DNA from: Vibrio sp. JC009
GTDB lineage: Bacteria; Pseudomonadota; Gammaproteobacteria; Enterobacterales; Vibrionaceae
Length of the DNA: 64,000 nt
NCBI RefSeq assembly: GCF_029016485.1
Contig: NZ_CP092106.1
Coordinates: 1,612,001 to 1,676,000 of the forward strand
Reading direction: 5' to 3'
Shown here: one piece after another, positions 18,139-26,820 of the stretch
How the letters are laid out: every line of letters starts with the position of its first letter
How positions within the stretch are numbered: position 1 is the stretch's first letter
The notes under the pieces: generated by a model
The model's input: the letters and a program-made list of their open reading frames with translations, nothing else
Databases searched by the model: none
Told to the model about the DNA's origin: nothing
Position numbers and translations under genes: made by a program

Positions 18139-18297
18139 TTAACGAAGTAACTCACTCACAACAACGATTGCGGTATAAATACTCAAACCGACAATAGCTG
18201 TGATAACAACAAGCCGTTGCACTTTTTCATTTGTGCCGTATTTAAACATAAATACCGCAAGTGCTATTAACCCTATTATCGTTATCAATCGATTCAT
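18139..18297 (-). CDS. 52-residue membrane protein
   Basis: This short gene begins at ATG 18297 after the strong ribosome site AAGGAGG (spacing 4). It encodes two hydrophobic helices (LITIIGLIALAVFMF and LVVITAIVGLSIYTAIVVV) separated by the basic turn KYGTNEKVQR. It ends in SELLR and stops 21 bp before the coiled-coil gene, suggesting a membrane partner for it. The match of start, ribosome site and membrane pattern makes it a credible gene despite its length. Confidence 0.7.
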   Translation of the reverse strand: MNRLITIIGLIALAVFMFKYGTNEKVQRLVVITAIVGLSIYTAIVVVSELLR

Positions 18298-18487
18298 GGT
18301 TCCTCCTTGTTACCCTATTTATAGCATTTAAATCCGAAAGTTACGCGCAGTAATCAGCAAATATTTCCTCATCAGTTCATTATTTGCTCACAAGATAAAA
18401 ACAGGGGTGACAAAGCGTAAGATTTTATGTAGGATTCGCGCTACGAAATAGCTGTAAGTAACTTACTTTCAGTTAATTCTTTCGATG

Positions 18488-18703
18488 AAGACTACAGGAG
18501 AAGGTGTTTTGCGCTTAGTTCTTAACCAGAACGAAAGACAAAATATCGCCGAAGAAGTAAATCTTTCAGGTTCGGTAATTTTAAGGATTATCGTGAGGAC
18601 TGTAGTTGGAGAAGCCTCTGGAGAGAGCCGTTAAATCGGCCGCCGAAGGAGCAAGTCCGGTGATAAACCGGGTGAAACTCTCAGGCAAAAGGACAGAGGA
18701 GTG
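18488..18703 (+). promoter_or_regulatory. Tandem glycine riboswitch
   Basis: Two adjacent glycine aptamers lie 124 bp before a sodium:amino-acid symporter. The first runs from the closing strand actacaggag (18491) to gaggactgtagt and contains CGCCGAAGAAG. The second starts at ggagaagcctctggagagag (18608) and contains CCGCCGAAGGAGCAAG, CTCTCAGGCAAAAGGAC and the closing agaggag. Order, spacing and conserved bases match the tandem glycine riboswitch known from Vibrio cholerae. Glycine binding is expected to control the downstream gene. Confidence 0.92.
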
Positions 18704-18738
18704 GAAAGCATACCCTATGTTTCTCTGACATAGCTTTG

Positions 18739-18756
18739 CGCGATCTTTCGCGTTTT
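18739..18756 (+). terminator. Probable expression-platform terminator of the riboswitch
   Basis: CGCGA-tctt-TCGCG-tttt lies 36 bp downstream of the second aptamer and 71 bp before the symporter start. A preceding short dyad (ctatg...catag, 18714-18733) could compete with it. Its place fits a transcriptional expression platform. Confidence 0.55.
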
Positions 18757-18826
18757 GTGGTCATTTTTCTTCAATTGACCGCCCTTTCCCTCTTCTCCTT
18801 ATTTGTTATTTTTTTAAGGGGAAATC

Positions 18827-20203
18827 ATGAACGATATTCAATCTTTACTTCAAACCATCGACAGCTTTGTCTGGGGTCCACCACTTCTTATTCTGCTTGT
18901 TGGTACGGGTGTATATTTCACTTTCAGCCTTGGGCTACTACAGTTTCGTCACCTGCCAACCGCGCTGAAGTTTGTATTTACCAAGTCGTCCAACGGCAAA
19001 ACTCAGGGTGATGTATCAAGCTTTGCTGCGCTTTGTACTGCACTGTCTGCAACCATAGGTACTGGTAACATTGTTGGCGTTGCAACAGCAATTAAGCTTG
19101 GTGGTCCGGGCGCGCTGTTTTGGATGTGGCTTGCTGCTCTGTTCGGCATGGCAACCAAATACGCTGAGTGTCTGCTGGCGGTTAAATACCGTAAAGTTGA
19201 TGACAAAGGCCAGATGGTTGGCGGCCCGATGTACTACCTTCAGTATGGTGTTGGTTCCAGAGCGCTTGCGATCATGTTCGCTATTTTTGCTCTTGGTGTA
19301 GCGTGTTTTGGTATCGGTACTTTCCCGCAGGTTAACGCAATTCTTGATGCTTCCGAGCTTTCATTTGGCGTTTCACGCAATACTTCGGCAGTGATCCTTA
19401 CTCTTCTGGTTGCTTTCGTAACTATCGGTGGTATTCAGTCTATCGCAAAAGTAGCGGGTAAAGTGGTTCCTGCAATGGCGGTATTTTATGTACTGGCTTG
19501 TGCAAGCGTACTTATTTCAAACGCTGACCAGCTGCTTGCTGCAATTGAACTGGTTGTTGTATCTGCATTTACTTCTACAGCAGCAACAGGTGGCTTCCTG
19601 GGTGCGAGCATTATGCTTGCGATTCAATCTGGTATCGCTCGTGGCGTATTCTCAAATGAATCTGGTCTTGGTAGCGCGCCGATGGCAGCTGCTGCAGCTA
19701 AAACGGACTCATGTGTGCGTCAGGGCCTGATCTCTATGACGGGTACCTTCTTCGATACTATCATCATCTGTACTATGACGGGTCTGGCTCTTATCCTGAC
19801 CGGCGCATGGCAGAGCGATTTCGCCGGTGCTGCAATGACCACTCACGCATTTCAGGTTGGCCTTAACTCAGAAACCTTTGGTCCGATGCTGGTAACAATC
19901 GGTCTGATGTTTTTCGCGTTTACCACAATTCTTGGCTGGAACTACTACGGTGAGCGTTGTGTTGTTTTCCTTCTGGGTACAAAAGCCGTTCTGCCATACA
20001 AGGTAATTTTCCTTGTACTAGTTGCTTCGGGCGCATTCCTGCACCTGGATATGATCTGGATTATCGCGGATATTGTGAACGGCCTGATGGCAATTCCAAA
20101 CCTGATTGGTTTGATTGCACTTCGCCAGGTTGTGATAGAAGAAACTAAGCAGTTCTTCAGCGGATATAACAGTGATGAGCATGAACTGGCTGCTCAGAAC
20201 TAA
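18827..20203 (+). CDS. Sodium:alanine/glycine symporter (AGCS family)
   Basis: This 458-residue inner-membrane symporter takes up alanine or glycine with Na+. It has about eleven hydrophobic segments and the AGCS hallmarks SFAALCTALSATIGTGNIVGVATAI (residues 65-89), GGPMYYLQYG and SNESGLGSAPMAAAAAKTD. The tandem glycine riboswitch in its leader points to glycine as a substrate or signal. It starts at ATG 18827 after AAGGGG and ends at a strong bidirectional terminator. Confidence 0.93.
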   Translation: MNDIQSLLQTIDSFVWGPPLLILLVGTGVYFTFSLGLLQFRHLPTALKFVFTKSSNGKTQGDVSSFAALCTALSATIGTGNIVGVATAIKLGGPGALFWMWLAALFGMATKYAECLLAVKYRKVDDKGQMVGGPMYYLQYGVGSRALAIMFAIFALGVACFGIGTFPQVNAILDASELSFGVSRNTSAVILTLLVAFVTIGGIQSIAKVAGKVVPAMAVFYVLACASVLISNADQLLAAIELVVVSAFTSTAATGGFLGASIMLAIQSGIARGVFSNESGLGSAPMAAAAAKTDSCVRQGLISMTGTFFDTIIICTMTGLALILTGAWQSDFAGAAMTTHAFQVGLNSETFGPMLVTIGLMFFAFTTILGWNYYGERCVVFLLGTKAVLPYKVIFLVLVASGAFLHLDMIWIIADIVNGLMAIPNLIGLIALRQVVIEETKQFFSGYNSDEHELAAQN

Positions 20204-20218
20204 TTAACTTTGTATAAA

Positions 20219-20251
20219 CGAAAAGGTGCCTTCATGTGGGCACCTTTTTTT
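20219..20251. terminator. Bidirectional terminator between symporter and small membrane gene
   Basis: AAAAGGTGCC-ttcatgtg-GGCACCTTTTTTT gives a strong stem with T tract on the plus strand and an A tract that works in reverse. It overlaps the stop codon of the convergent gene. Confidence 0.88.
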
Positions 20252-20546
20252 ATTCTTGTTTATAACCCGAAACAGCGGCAATCTGCATTAAAAAACCGGC
20301 ATCTTTGTTGGCATAAACACTGGCTTGCCTGAGCATCTCAGCTTTCTTTACCGGATCTTTCCAGTCTTGTGTTACCTGCTGGTTCAATTCATCAACTTCA
20401 GCATCGGTCAGCTCCTCTGCCCCGGCGTATTCATACCGCTTCAAAAAGGCTACAGCTCTCGCAATTTTTAAAATCTTATGCTGGCGAATATGCCAAAAAA
20501 TATAGCTTAGAAGAAAAATAGCCGCTATCAGCGCTACATAAACCAT
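20250..20546 (-). CDS. Small membrane-anchored protein of unknown function
   Basis: I do not recognise the family. The 98-residue product has one N-terminal transmembrane segment (MVYVALIAAIFLLSYIFW) followed by a basic helix and a cytoplasmic helical domain with ELTDAEVDELNQQV and WKDPVKKAEMLRQASVY. ATG 20546 with AAGAAG upstream is preferred to the GTG one codon before it. It stands alone, convergent with the symporter. Confidence 0.6.
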   Translation of the reverse strand: MVYVALIAAIFLLSYIFWHIRQHKILKIARAVAFLKRYEYAGAEELTDAEVDELNQQVTQDWKDPVKKAEMLRQASVYANKDAGFLMQIAAVSGYKQE

Positions 20547-20623
20547 CACAACAACTTCTTATTATTTAATGACGATTCTAATAGTAGCCCAGCTTTATGT
20601 AGACGGAAAGTAAAAATGTCTCA

Positions 20624-21271
20624 TTAATGAAACTTCACCTGAGGTTCTTCCAGAATCAACTTGACACCGAGGATCACCAAAACTCCGGCAGTAACCCCTT
20701 CCATCCACCTAATAAAAGAGGAGTTTGAAATCAGCTGCTTTGCTGAATTGATCGCGCCTGCAATCATGCACTGCCAAACCATGGCGATAACAAAATGGAT
20801 TCCCGCCAACAGCATAGACTGAGCAAATGGGGAATACTCGGGGTCAATAAACTGAGGCAGAAAAGCAAGATAGAAAACCGCCGTTTTAGGGTTCAGAACA
20901 TTAGACAGAAAGCCTTCGCGAAGTGAACGCGATGCACTAAATTCCCGAACTTTTTGTGATTCAATCTTCAGTCCTTCACCGCCTTTTAGCATCCCTCTTA
21001 AGCCGCTGATACCAAGCCAGATCAGATAAGAGGCACCAATCCATTTCACAAACTGAAACAGCTCTGCCGACTGAAGTAATATGGCAGAGATCCCAATAGC
21101 GGAAAAACTGGCGTGCACAAACAACCCAAGGCAGATACCCAAACTGGTTACCACGCCATCTCTGCCCCCAGCTCTGCTGGTGTTTTTTATTACCAGAGCA
21201 GTATCCAGGCCCGGAGTTAATGTAAGAATGGTAATGGCGATAAGAAAGGCTTCAAAGTTCAGTATATGCAT
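20624..21271 (-). CDS. LysE/RhtB family amino-acid exporter
   Basis: This 215-residue inner-membrane protein has about six hydrophobic segments and LysE-family landmarks: TPGLDTALVIKNTSRAGGRDGV near the N terminus, WIGASYLIWLGISGLR, and FLSNVLNPKTAVFYLAFLPQF in the middle. Members export amino acids such as homoserine or threonine; the substrate here is unknown. It is divergent from the M32 carboxypeptidase gene across 120 bp. Confidence 0.87.
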   Translation of the reverse strand: MHILNFEAFLIAITILTLTPGLDTALVIKNTSRAGGRDGVVTSLGICLGLFVHASFSAIGISAILLQSAELFQFVKWIGASYLIWLGISGLRGMLKGGEGLKIESQKVREFSASRSLREGFLSNVLNPKTAVFYLAFLPQFIDPEYSPFAQSMLLAGIHFVIAMVWQCMIAGAINSAKQLISNSSFIRWMEGVTAGVLVILGVKLILEEPQVKFH

Positions 21272-21391
21272 GGGTTGGTGGTGGTTTAAATCAAACGTTA
21301 TTCAGTTATATCAAATATCTAAGCTACTTGGTATAAGCAGTTTCTATTGGTAAACTGCGTCCACCTACTATTTAGTCACGGAATATATAAG

Positions 21392-22876
21392 ATGAGCTCA
21401 TATATAAAACTAAAAGAGCACTTTAAAAAAATCTCGAATTTTAATCACTTGTCAGCGATTTGTGGCTGGGATCAGGCTGCCATGATGCCTTCTGGGGGAG
21501 CACAGGCCCGCTCAGAAGCGATGGCCGAACTGCATGTGCTTGTTCATCAGATGAATACCGACCCAAAACTGACAGATCTGTTTTCAAACGCAGAAAGCGA
21601 AACCCTGGGTGAGCAAGAGCGTGCCAGCCTGCGAGAAATGAAGAGACAGTGGCAACAGGCAACGGTTGTTCCTGAAAAGCTGGTTGAAGCAAAATCTCTT
21701 GCCGGATCTAAGTGTGAACACGCATGGCGCACACAACGCAAAGAAAACGACTGGGAAGGCTTTGCTAAAAACTGGGAAGAGGTGGTAAAACTGTCTCAGG
21801 AAGAAGCGCAGATCCGGGCTGAAGCTACCGGTCTTACTCCCTATGACGCAATGCTGGATCTCTATGAACCAGGAGCCAATACCGAGTCGCTGAACAAGCT
21901 TTTCTCTGATGTAAAAAGCTGGCTGCCGGGGCTGATTGATCAGGTTATCGAAAAACAAAACACCGAATCTTATATTGCTCCTGAGGGCAAATTCCCTCAC
22001 ACAGAGCAAAAAGCACTTGGTCTGGAAATGATGCAACTGCTTCAGTTCGACTTCAATCATGGCCGCCTTGATGAAAGTGTGCACCCTTTCTGTGGTGGTG
22101 TACCGTCAGATGTTCGCCTGACTACCCGTTATGACGAAGATGAGTTTGTACAATCCCTGATGGGCATTGTTCATGAAACCGGTCATGCGCGCTATGAACA
22201 GGGCTTGCCAAAGGCGCTGGCAGGACAGCCGGCCGGCGAAGCAAGATCCATGGGCATTCATGAGTCACAATCTCTTTTCTTCGAGATGCAGGTTGGCCGA
22301 AGCGATGCCTTTATTGAGCACCTTGCTAAAAAAGCCGGAGCGCACTTCTCGTCAAATAACCCGGAACTGTTTAGCCTGGATAACTTCCAGAAACTCTACA
22401 CGCGGGTTAAAAAAGATTTTATCCGCGTAGATGCCGATGAGCTCACCTACCCTGCGCACGTCATCCTGCGTTACGAGATCGAACGCGATCTTATCAACGG
22501 CAAAATCAGCTACAAAGATGTGCCGGACTTGTGGGATGAAAAAATGAAAGCCTACCTGGGACTGTCAACTAAAGGCAATTACCAGAATGGTTGTATGCAA
22601 GATATTCACTGGACGGATTCGGCCTTCGGGTACTTCCCTTCATACACCTTAGGTGCTATGTACGCTGCGCAGTTTATGGCTGCTATGAGGCAAACTGTTG
22701 ATGTGGATGCTGCTATTCGCAGTGGTGATCTTTCACCTATCTTTAACTGGCTATCTGAGAATATCTGGAGCAAAGGTAGTTTGTTAACAACTGGCGAACT
22801 TGTTAAGCAAGCGACTGGAGAACAGCTCAACTCTGCTCATTTTAGAGCTCATCTTGAAAATCGTTATCTTGGGTAG
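21392..22876 (+). CDS. M32 family metallocarboxypeptidase (thermostable carboxypeptidase 1 type)
   Basis: This 494-residue cytoplasmic zinc carboxypeptidase carries the active-site motif HETGHARYEQ (HExxH), the later MGIHESQSLFFE segment holding the third ligand, and the family sequences LRYEIERDLINGKI and CMQDIHWTDSAFGYFPSYTLG. ATG 21392 is chosen over the upstream in-frame start because the family begins near SSYIKLKEHF. The last 262 bp (from 22615) have three diverged partial copies at 36313, 41575 and 43580. The copies resemble one another more than they resemble this gene end, which suggests that the present 3' end was acquired. Confidence 0.9.
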   Translation: MSSYIKLKEHFKKISNFNHLSAICGWDQAAMMPSGGAQARSEAMAELHVLVHQMNTDPKLTDLFSNAESETLGEQERASLREMKRQWQQATVVPEKLVEAKSLAGSKCEHAWRTQRKENDWEGFAKNWEEVVKLSQEEAQIRAEATGLTPYDAMLDLYEPGANTESLNKLFSDVKSWLPGLIDQVIEKQNTESYIAPEGKFPHTEQKALGLEMMQLLQFDFNHGRLDESVHPFCGGVPSDVRLTTRYDEDEFVQSLMGIVHETGHARYEQGLPKALAGQPAGEARSMGIHESQSLFFEMQVGRSDAFIEHLAKKAGAHFSSNNPELFSLDNFQKLYTRVKKDFIRVDADELTYPAHVILRYEIERDLINGKISYKDVPDLWDEKMKAYLGLSTKGNYQNGCMQDIHWTDSAFGYFPSYTLGAMYAAQFMAAMRQTVDVDAAIRSGDLSPIFNWLSENIWSKGSLLTTGELVKQATGEQLNSAHFRAHLENRYLG

Positions 22877-22971
22877 AAATAGGAGCCGGATATAGCTCTT
22901 TAGCTGCTATAAGCGATTTTACTAATGCGCTTGAAGGATTAGCTCTACCCGGGGCTTTTCACGTATATCCC

Positions 22972-23007
22972 AGCGAGATTTATGTCCGATAAATCTCGCT
23001 AATTTTT
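22972..23007 (+). terminator. Rho-independent terminator after the carboxypeptidase gene
   Basis: AGCGAGATTTA-tgtccga-TAAATCTCGCT followed by aattttt has an 11-bp perfect stem. It lies about 95 bp after the stop and is the first recognisable item of cargo segment A. Confidence 0.85.
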
Positions 23008-23038
23008 CCCCTACATTCCTAATGCCAGCCGAAAAACT

Positions 23039-23087
23039 ACCGGTTAATAACGCTTTCATTGTAGACCTTATAAGATTAATAAGGGTT
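23039..23087 (-). pseudogene. Relic of a gene junction homologous to 27451-27512
   Basis: On the minus strand this piece begins a reading frame MKALLTG, matching the MKVLLTG start of the NAD(P)-binding gene at 27471. It also keeps the upstream ataagattaataagggtt found at 27495-27512, with about 13 bp lost between the two parts. It is a short remnant of a second copy of that operon junction at the left edge of segment A. The rest of 22877-23193 holds only the terminator and no gene. Confidence 0.5.
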
Positions 23088-23193
23088 ATCGTCCTTTAAT
23101 TTTGCAGTGTCGAAGAGAATAAAAAATGCGGGAAGACACTGGCGATATATCGTACACTTTAAGTGTAGTTCATCATCAACCAGGCAGTACCCC

Positions 23194-24873
23194 ATGGTCT
23201 TCTTTCTAAAACAGTTGACTCACTTTTCCCTACTCTTCGTTACCGCTTTGTTGTTATTCTCCATTACCGGTGTGCAAGCGCAGACTTCCAACACTTCTGA
23301 GTCGTTAGTATTTTCGGTCCACCAGCCGGAGGGAACCCCCTCTTTTCGCGGGTTATCTCGCGTGTATTCCGAACTTTTTTCCAGAGTTGGGATAAATGCA
23401 AAGCTGAAATATGTTCCGGCAGCAAGGTCAACCTCACTGGCACAATCAGGCGCATTGGATGGACAGGCAGGACGTGCAGCAAGCTACAACGGTACCACTA
23501 ATCAACTCCGGGTCCCCGTTCCGCTGTATTCCCTCAATCTGAGAGCGTATGTACATCGCTCTTCAACGAACCAAAGCCTTGATGGTTGGGAGAGCCTTGC
23601 CGGTAAATCACTGAAGGTGGAATATATGCGGGGTGCCTCTCTGCCTAAGAAGCACGTAAGTTCGCTCATTCCTGCTAACAACATAACCACTGTAACCACC
23701 ATTGAGCAAGGCTTTCGTAAGCTAAAAGCCGGACGTACTGACGTGTTCATCGCCTCGGATTTATCAGCCTGGCCATTTATATCCTCGCCAGAATTTGTCA
23801 ATGACATCGTACAAGCCGGCCTGATGGAAAGTACCGATTTTTATCCTTACCTGGATGCAAAGCACAAAATGCTGATCCCGGCTCTGGCCCGGGCCATTAC
23901 CGAAATGAAGCAAGAAGGTCTGATTGAACAGTACATGTACCAGGCGTTCGGATCGAATGTCCTTGTTATCGACAGTTATCATGCAACTTTTCCCTGGACG
24001 ATGGAATGCCGTAAAGGTTTTTTAGAAAACATAGATCCTAAATTCAACGTTACCTTTCACGAATTAGATACAAAACGCGTTCATAGGGATAAGCATGAGC
24101 AACAGGCCGATAAAGCCTGGGACAAAATTGTCGAACAGTCCCCTGATATAGTGGTCACTATGGATGACAACGCGCTGCGGTTGTTAGGGCAACGAATATC
24201 CGATGCGGGGATATCTTTGGTATTTATGGGAGTTAACAACGAACCCACTGAGTATTTTAACGACGACTTTCTTCCGTTAAATGTCACGGGGGTGGTTGAG
24301 CGCCCTCTCCTCAGAGCGAATGTAAATACTATCTATCAGCTGCTACCGAAGAAGCACAAAAGGATCCTCGTGATGATGGATAATGGCGTAACGACTCAAG
24401 CAGTTGCCAATACGCTCTTTGGTGGCCAAAACGAATTTCATATGGGTGATATAGTTGTTGAGCTCTGGACAACCAATACCTTTGAAAAGTGGAAAAATAA
24501 AGTTGAACAGCTTTCGAGCGGACATTTTGACGCTCTGATCGTTGGCAGCTATGCCAACCTTGTTGATGAGAGCAATGCCCACGTTCCAGATTCTGTTATA
24601 TCCCAGTGGACAAATACCCACAGCCAGAAACCAATTTTTTCTTTTACAACAAATGGCGTAGGTAAAAACAAAGCAATCGGAGGGATAGTAATTAGTGGTT
24701 ACGATCAGGGTGCCGGTGCTGCAGATGCCGTAAATATTATCTTAGAAAGGGGGAAAGCGCCCTATGTTTCACTTCCTAAAAATGGAATATACCTGTTTAG
24801 TGAGAGTGAACTGAGCCGTTGGAAAATAAAAATACCCGACAACCTTAAACGCAGAATTCAGCTTGTTGAGTAA
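23194..24873 (+). CDS. Secreted protein with two fused periplasmic binding domains
   Basis: The 559-residue product has a Sec signal peptide (LTHFSLLFVTALLLFSITGVQAQ). An SBP_bac_3-like domain (about residues 35-250) follows, with YSELFSRVGINAKLKYVPAARS, DGQAGR, LKVEYMRGAS and LKAGRTDVFIAS. A second half (about residues 255-559) has the alpha/beta pattern of a sugar or ABC substrate-binding protein (DIVVTMDDNALRLL, VTGVVERPL, RILVMMDNGVTTQAV, FDALIVGSY, GGIVISGYDQGAGAADAV). No membrane or signalling domain follows. The first half is a paralogue of the protein at 57969-58709. ATG 23194 is chosen for the signal peptide. Confidence 0.75.
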   Translation: MVFFLKQLTHFSLLFVTALLLFSITGVQAQTSNTSESLVFSVHQPEGTPSFRGLSRVYSELFSRVGINAKLKYVPAARSTSLAQSGALDGQAGRAASYNGTTNQLRVPVPLYSLNLRAYVHRSSTNQSLDGWESLAGKSLKVEYMRGASLPKKHVSSLIPANNITTVTTIEQGFRKLKAGRTDVFIASDLSAWPFISSPEFVNDIVQAGLMESTDFYPYLDAKHKMLIPALARAITEMKQEGLIEQYMYQAFGSNVLVIDSYHATFPWTMECRKGFLENIDPKFNVTFHELDTKRVHRDKHEQQADKAWDKIVEQSPDIVVTMDDNALRLLGQRISDAGISLVFMGVNNEPTEYFNDDFLPLNVTGVVERPLLRANVNTIYQLLPKKHKRILVMMDNGVTTQAVANTLFGGQNEFHMGDIVVELWTTNTFEKWKNKVEQLSSGHFDALIVGSYANLVDESNAHVPDSVISQWTNTHSQKPIFSFTTNGVGKNKAIGGIVISGYDQGAGAADAVNIILERGKAPYVSLPKNGIYLFSESELSRWKIKIPDNLKRRIQLVE

Positions 24874-24929
24874 CGGTGCATTACTATTTCTTAGGCGGTA
24901 ATGCACCTGTCCTCCTCGGTATCAGAGTG

Positions 24930-25757
24930 CTATAGACCAAACATCTGCTTTACAGATCTGATGTAATCCTCGTCACTCTGTGATGCCTTAGCATCAAGAA
25001 ATGCCTGAGCATCATAGCCTGCGGTGTACCTTAGTGTGTCAGTTCCATCTGTCGCAGCCTGATAAATGACTTTAGCCACTTCAATTGGTGGAGCTGCTCG
25101 GGATTCATCGGTAGTAATATCCCCTAGAGCAGCCATCATTGCGTTTGCCATTCCCTGATATTCCGGAATAGTCGCATCAATTTGGAAATCAAAAGAGCGA
25201 CCAGCAAAATCAGTAACAATGGTTCCTGGTTCAACAATTTTTGCCTTACAGCCAATCAACTCCATCTCAAATGCAAGCGACTCAGTGATACCTTCTACTG
25301 CGAATTTGGTACCGTGGTACAGAGCGCCATATGGGAAAGTTACTTTGCCCCCAACAGATGAAATATTGATCAGAGTGCCATTTTTGTTCTGCCTGAAGTG
25401 CGGCAGAATAGCCTTTGTCACATCAAGTAAGCCAATAACATTGGTGTTGAACTGGCGGACAATATTTTCCCTCGGGAAAGTTTCAAGTGGCCCATACGCG
25501 CCGTAACCGGCATTGTTAACCACTACATCGATTTTATCAAAAGCCTCAATCCCAACTTTCACCGCTCTGGCAATAGACTCAAGCTCAGTCACATCAAGGT
25601 AGGTTACTAACACATCCTCAAGGTCATAGAGCTCAACTTCATTCTCGGGGTTACGCATTGTAGCTATGACGTTCCAACCTTTCTCATGAAAATACAGCGC
25701 CGTGGCGCGACCAATACCGGTACTAGCACCCGTAATTAACACCGTTTGTTTAGACAT
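24930..25757 (-). CDS. Short-chain dehydrogenase/reductase (segment A, copy 1)
   Basis: This 275-residue classical SDR has the Rossmann motif TGASTGIGRA at residues 9-18, NNAGYGAYG, the catalytic Ser region ISSVGGKV and YHGTKFAVEG (YxxxK). The Ala/Arg segment NVIATMRNPENE after the first strand suggests NADP(H). The substrate is unknown. It lies 12 bp after an alpha/beta hydrolase gene, in one operon with an AraC-type operator upstream. A second SDR at 34221 shares the NGWNVIATMR type start and is a paralogue. Confidence 0.85.
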   Translation of the reverse strand: MSKQTVLITGASTGIGRATALYFHEKGWNVIATMRNPENEVELYDLEDVLVTYLDVTELESIARAVKVGIEAFDKIDVVVNNAGYGAYGPLETFPRENIVRQFNTNVIGLLDVTKAILPHFRQNKNGTLINISSVGGKVTFPYGALYHGTKFAVEGITESLAFEMELIGCKAKIVEPGTIVTDFAGRSFDFQIDATIPEYQGMANAMMAALGDITTDESRAAPPIEVAKVIYQAATDGTDTLRYTAGYDAQAFLDAKASQSDEDYIRSVKQMFGL

Positions 25758-25769
25758 AACTCTCTCCTT

Positions 25770-26642
25770 CTACATATATTTGTTAAAAAAGACTGTCAGA
25801 CGCTCTGGCGAAGTGCCAAGCCAGTCATACGCTGCGGCGCGATTTTTCTCTAAATCCAGCATCAACAACTCCTTCTCTCCACCAAGCAGATTGTAGTACT
25901 CATGAACGGCATCCAGGTTAGTCCACGGGTCATTTTCATTCTGGACAACCAGAGTCGGAACTTTGATTTCGCTGACATATTTGAAGAAAGAATCCGACAG
26001 ATCCGCACCGCCACGTTTCATGTTGTATTTATTGACGCGGTTCGTCAGAAAATTTGGAATCCCCATCGCTTTCATATAATCGAGGTAACGTAGTGGCTGA
26101 ACAGAAATCAGAGCCTTAATGTTAGGGTAGCTTTGCAGACCGTTTTCCAGGCCGTAAGCAAAAGACGTAGAGCTTGTGCCCATGCAGATGCTCAAAAGAC
26201 CGATGCTGCTTTCTTTGTATTGCGGGTGGTTAGAAATGTAATCAACGGCAGCAACAACGTCTTTAGCCTCTTCACAACCCCAGGCAATGTATTCACTGGT
26301 ACCCGTGCCGCTATTGCCGTGATTACGTAAGTCATACATTAAAACTGAATAACCCTGCTCAACAAAGTGCTTTGCCTGACGAAGAAATGAGATATTTTTC
26401 TTCATCAGCTTAACCATGCCTTTTCCTTCCGGTGTGTATCCGGCCCGGCTGCACTGTACACCAAAGTGAGACTGAATAATTATCTTGTCAGAGCCGCCAT
26501 TTATCAGCCATCCTGAAAGCGTTACCCCGTCTTGCGCTTTGAACGTCACATCTTCATATTTCAAACCATACTGATCTGGCGTTTCGAATACGGGGGATTG
26601 ACCACTTTTGGTCATCATGTCTGTAAGGTATTTGGTTAGCAT
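25770..26642 (-). CDS. Alpha/beta hydrolase with cysteine at the nucleophile position (paralogue 1)
   Basis: This 290-residue soluble hydrolase-fold protein lacks a signal peptide. After YEDVTFKAQDGVTLSGWLI it shows the oxyanion-side strand VLMYDLRNHGNSG and a nucleophile elbow IGLLSICMGTSS, with Cys where Ser is usual. A late acid region (VVQNENDPWTNLDAV) and the tail AAAYDWLG-PERLTVFFNKYM follow. Dienelactone hydrolases also use Cys, but the substrate here is unknown. It is one of three paralogues in this segment (also 30942 and 35309) and heads a two-gene operon with an SDR. Confidence 0.8.
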   Translation of the reverse strand: MLTKYLTDMMTKSGQSPVFETPDQYGLKYEDVTFKAQDGVTLSGWLINGGSDKIIIQSHFGVQCSRAGYTPEGKGMVKLMKKNISFLRQAKHFVEQGYSVLMYDLRNHGNSGTGTSEYIAWGCEEAKDVVAAVDYISNHPQYKESSIGLLSICMGTSSTSFAYGLENGLQSYPNIKALISVQPLRYLDYMKAMGIPNFLTNRVNKYNMKRGGADLSDSFFKYVSEIKVPTLVVQNENDPWTNLDAVHEYYNLLGGEKELLMLDLEKNRAAAYDWLGTSPERLTVFFNKYM

Positions 26643-26710
26643 GGCAGTCTCCTGAAAATACAGTATCGCTATAAGATGGATTCAGTATAAAAAGGAGAAA
26701 GATTATTCAC

Positions 26711-26742
26711 GTATACATATTCCGGAAAGATGTATACATATT
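26711..26742 (-). promoter_or_regulatory. AraC-type operator, site 1
   Basis: Two direct copies of GTATACATATT start at 26711 and 26732, exactly 21 bp apart, with ccggaaaga between. They lie about 70-100 bp before the hydrolase start at 26642. The same element occurs at 35154 and, slightly changed, at 30339. Two direct half-sites two helical turns apart are the usual AraC-family pattern; an AraC-type gene lies at 32734 in the same segment. Confidence 0.65.
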
Positions 26743-26820
26743 GAAGTTGTATATTTTTTTGACCGATAACCAAAGATTTTATTACTCGCTCAGCCATCCG
26801 CTCCAGGGCAGGCTTTCCTT

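Noticed and set aside
21584..22084. 166-codon minus-strand ORF opposite the carboxypeptidase gene
   Set aside because: An antisense shadow; the plus-strand gene has full family motifs.
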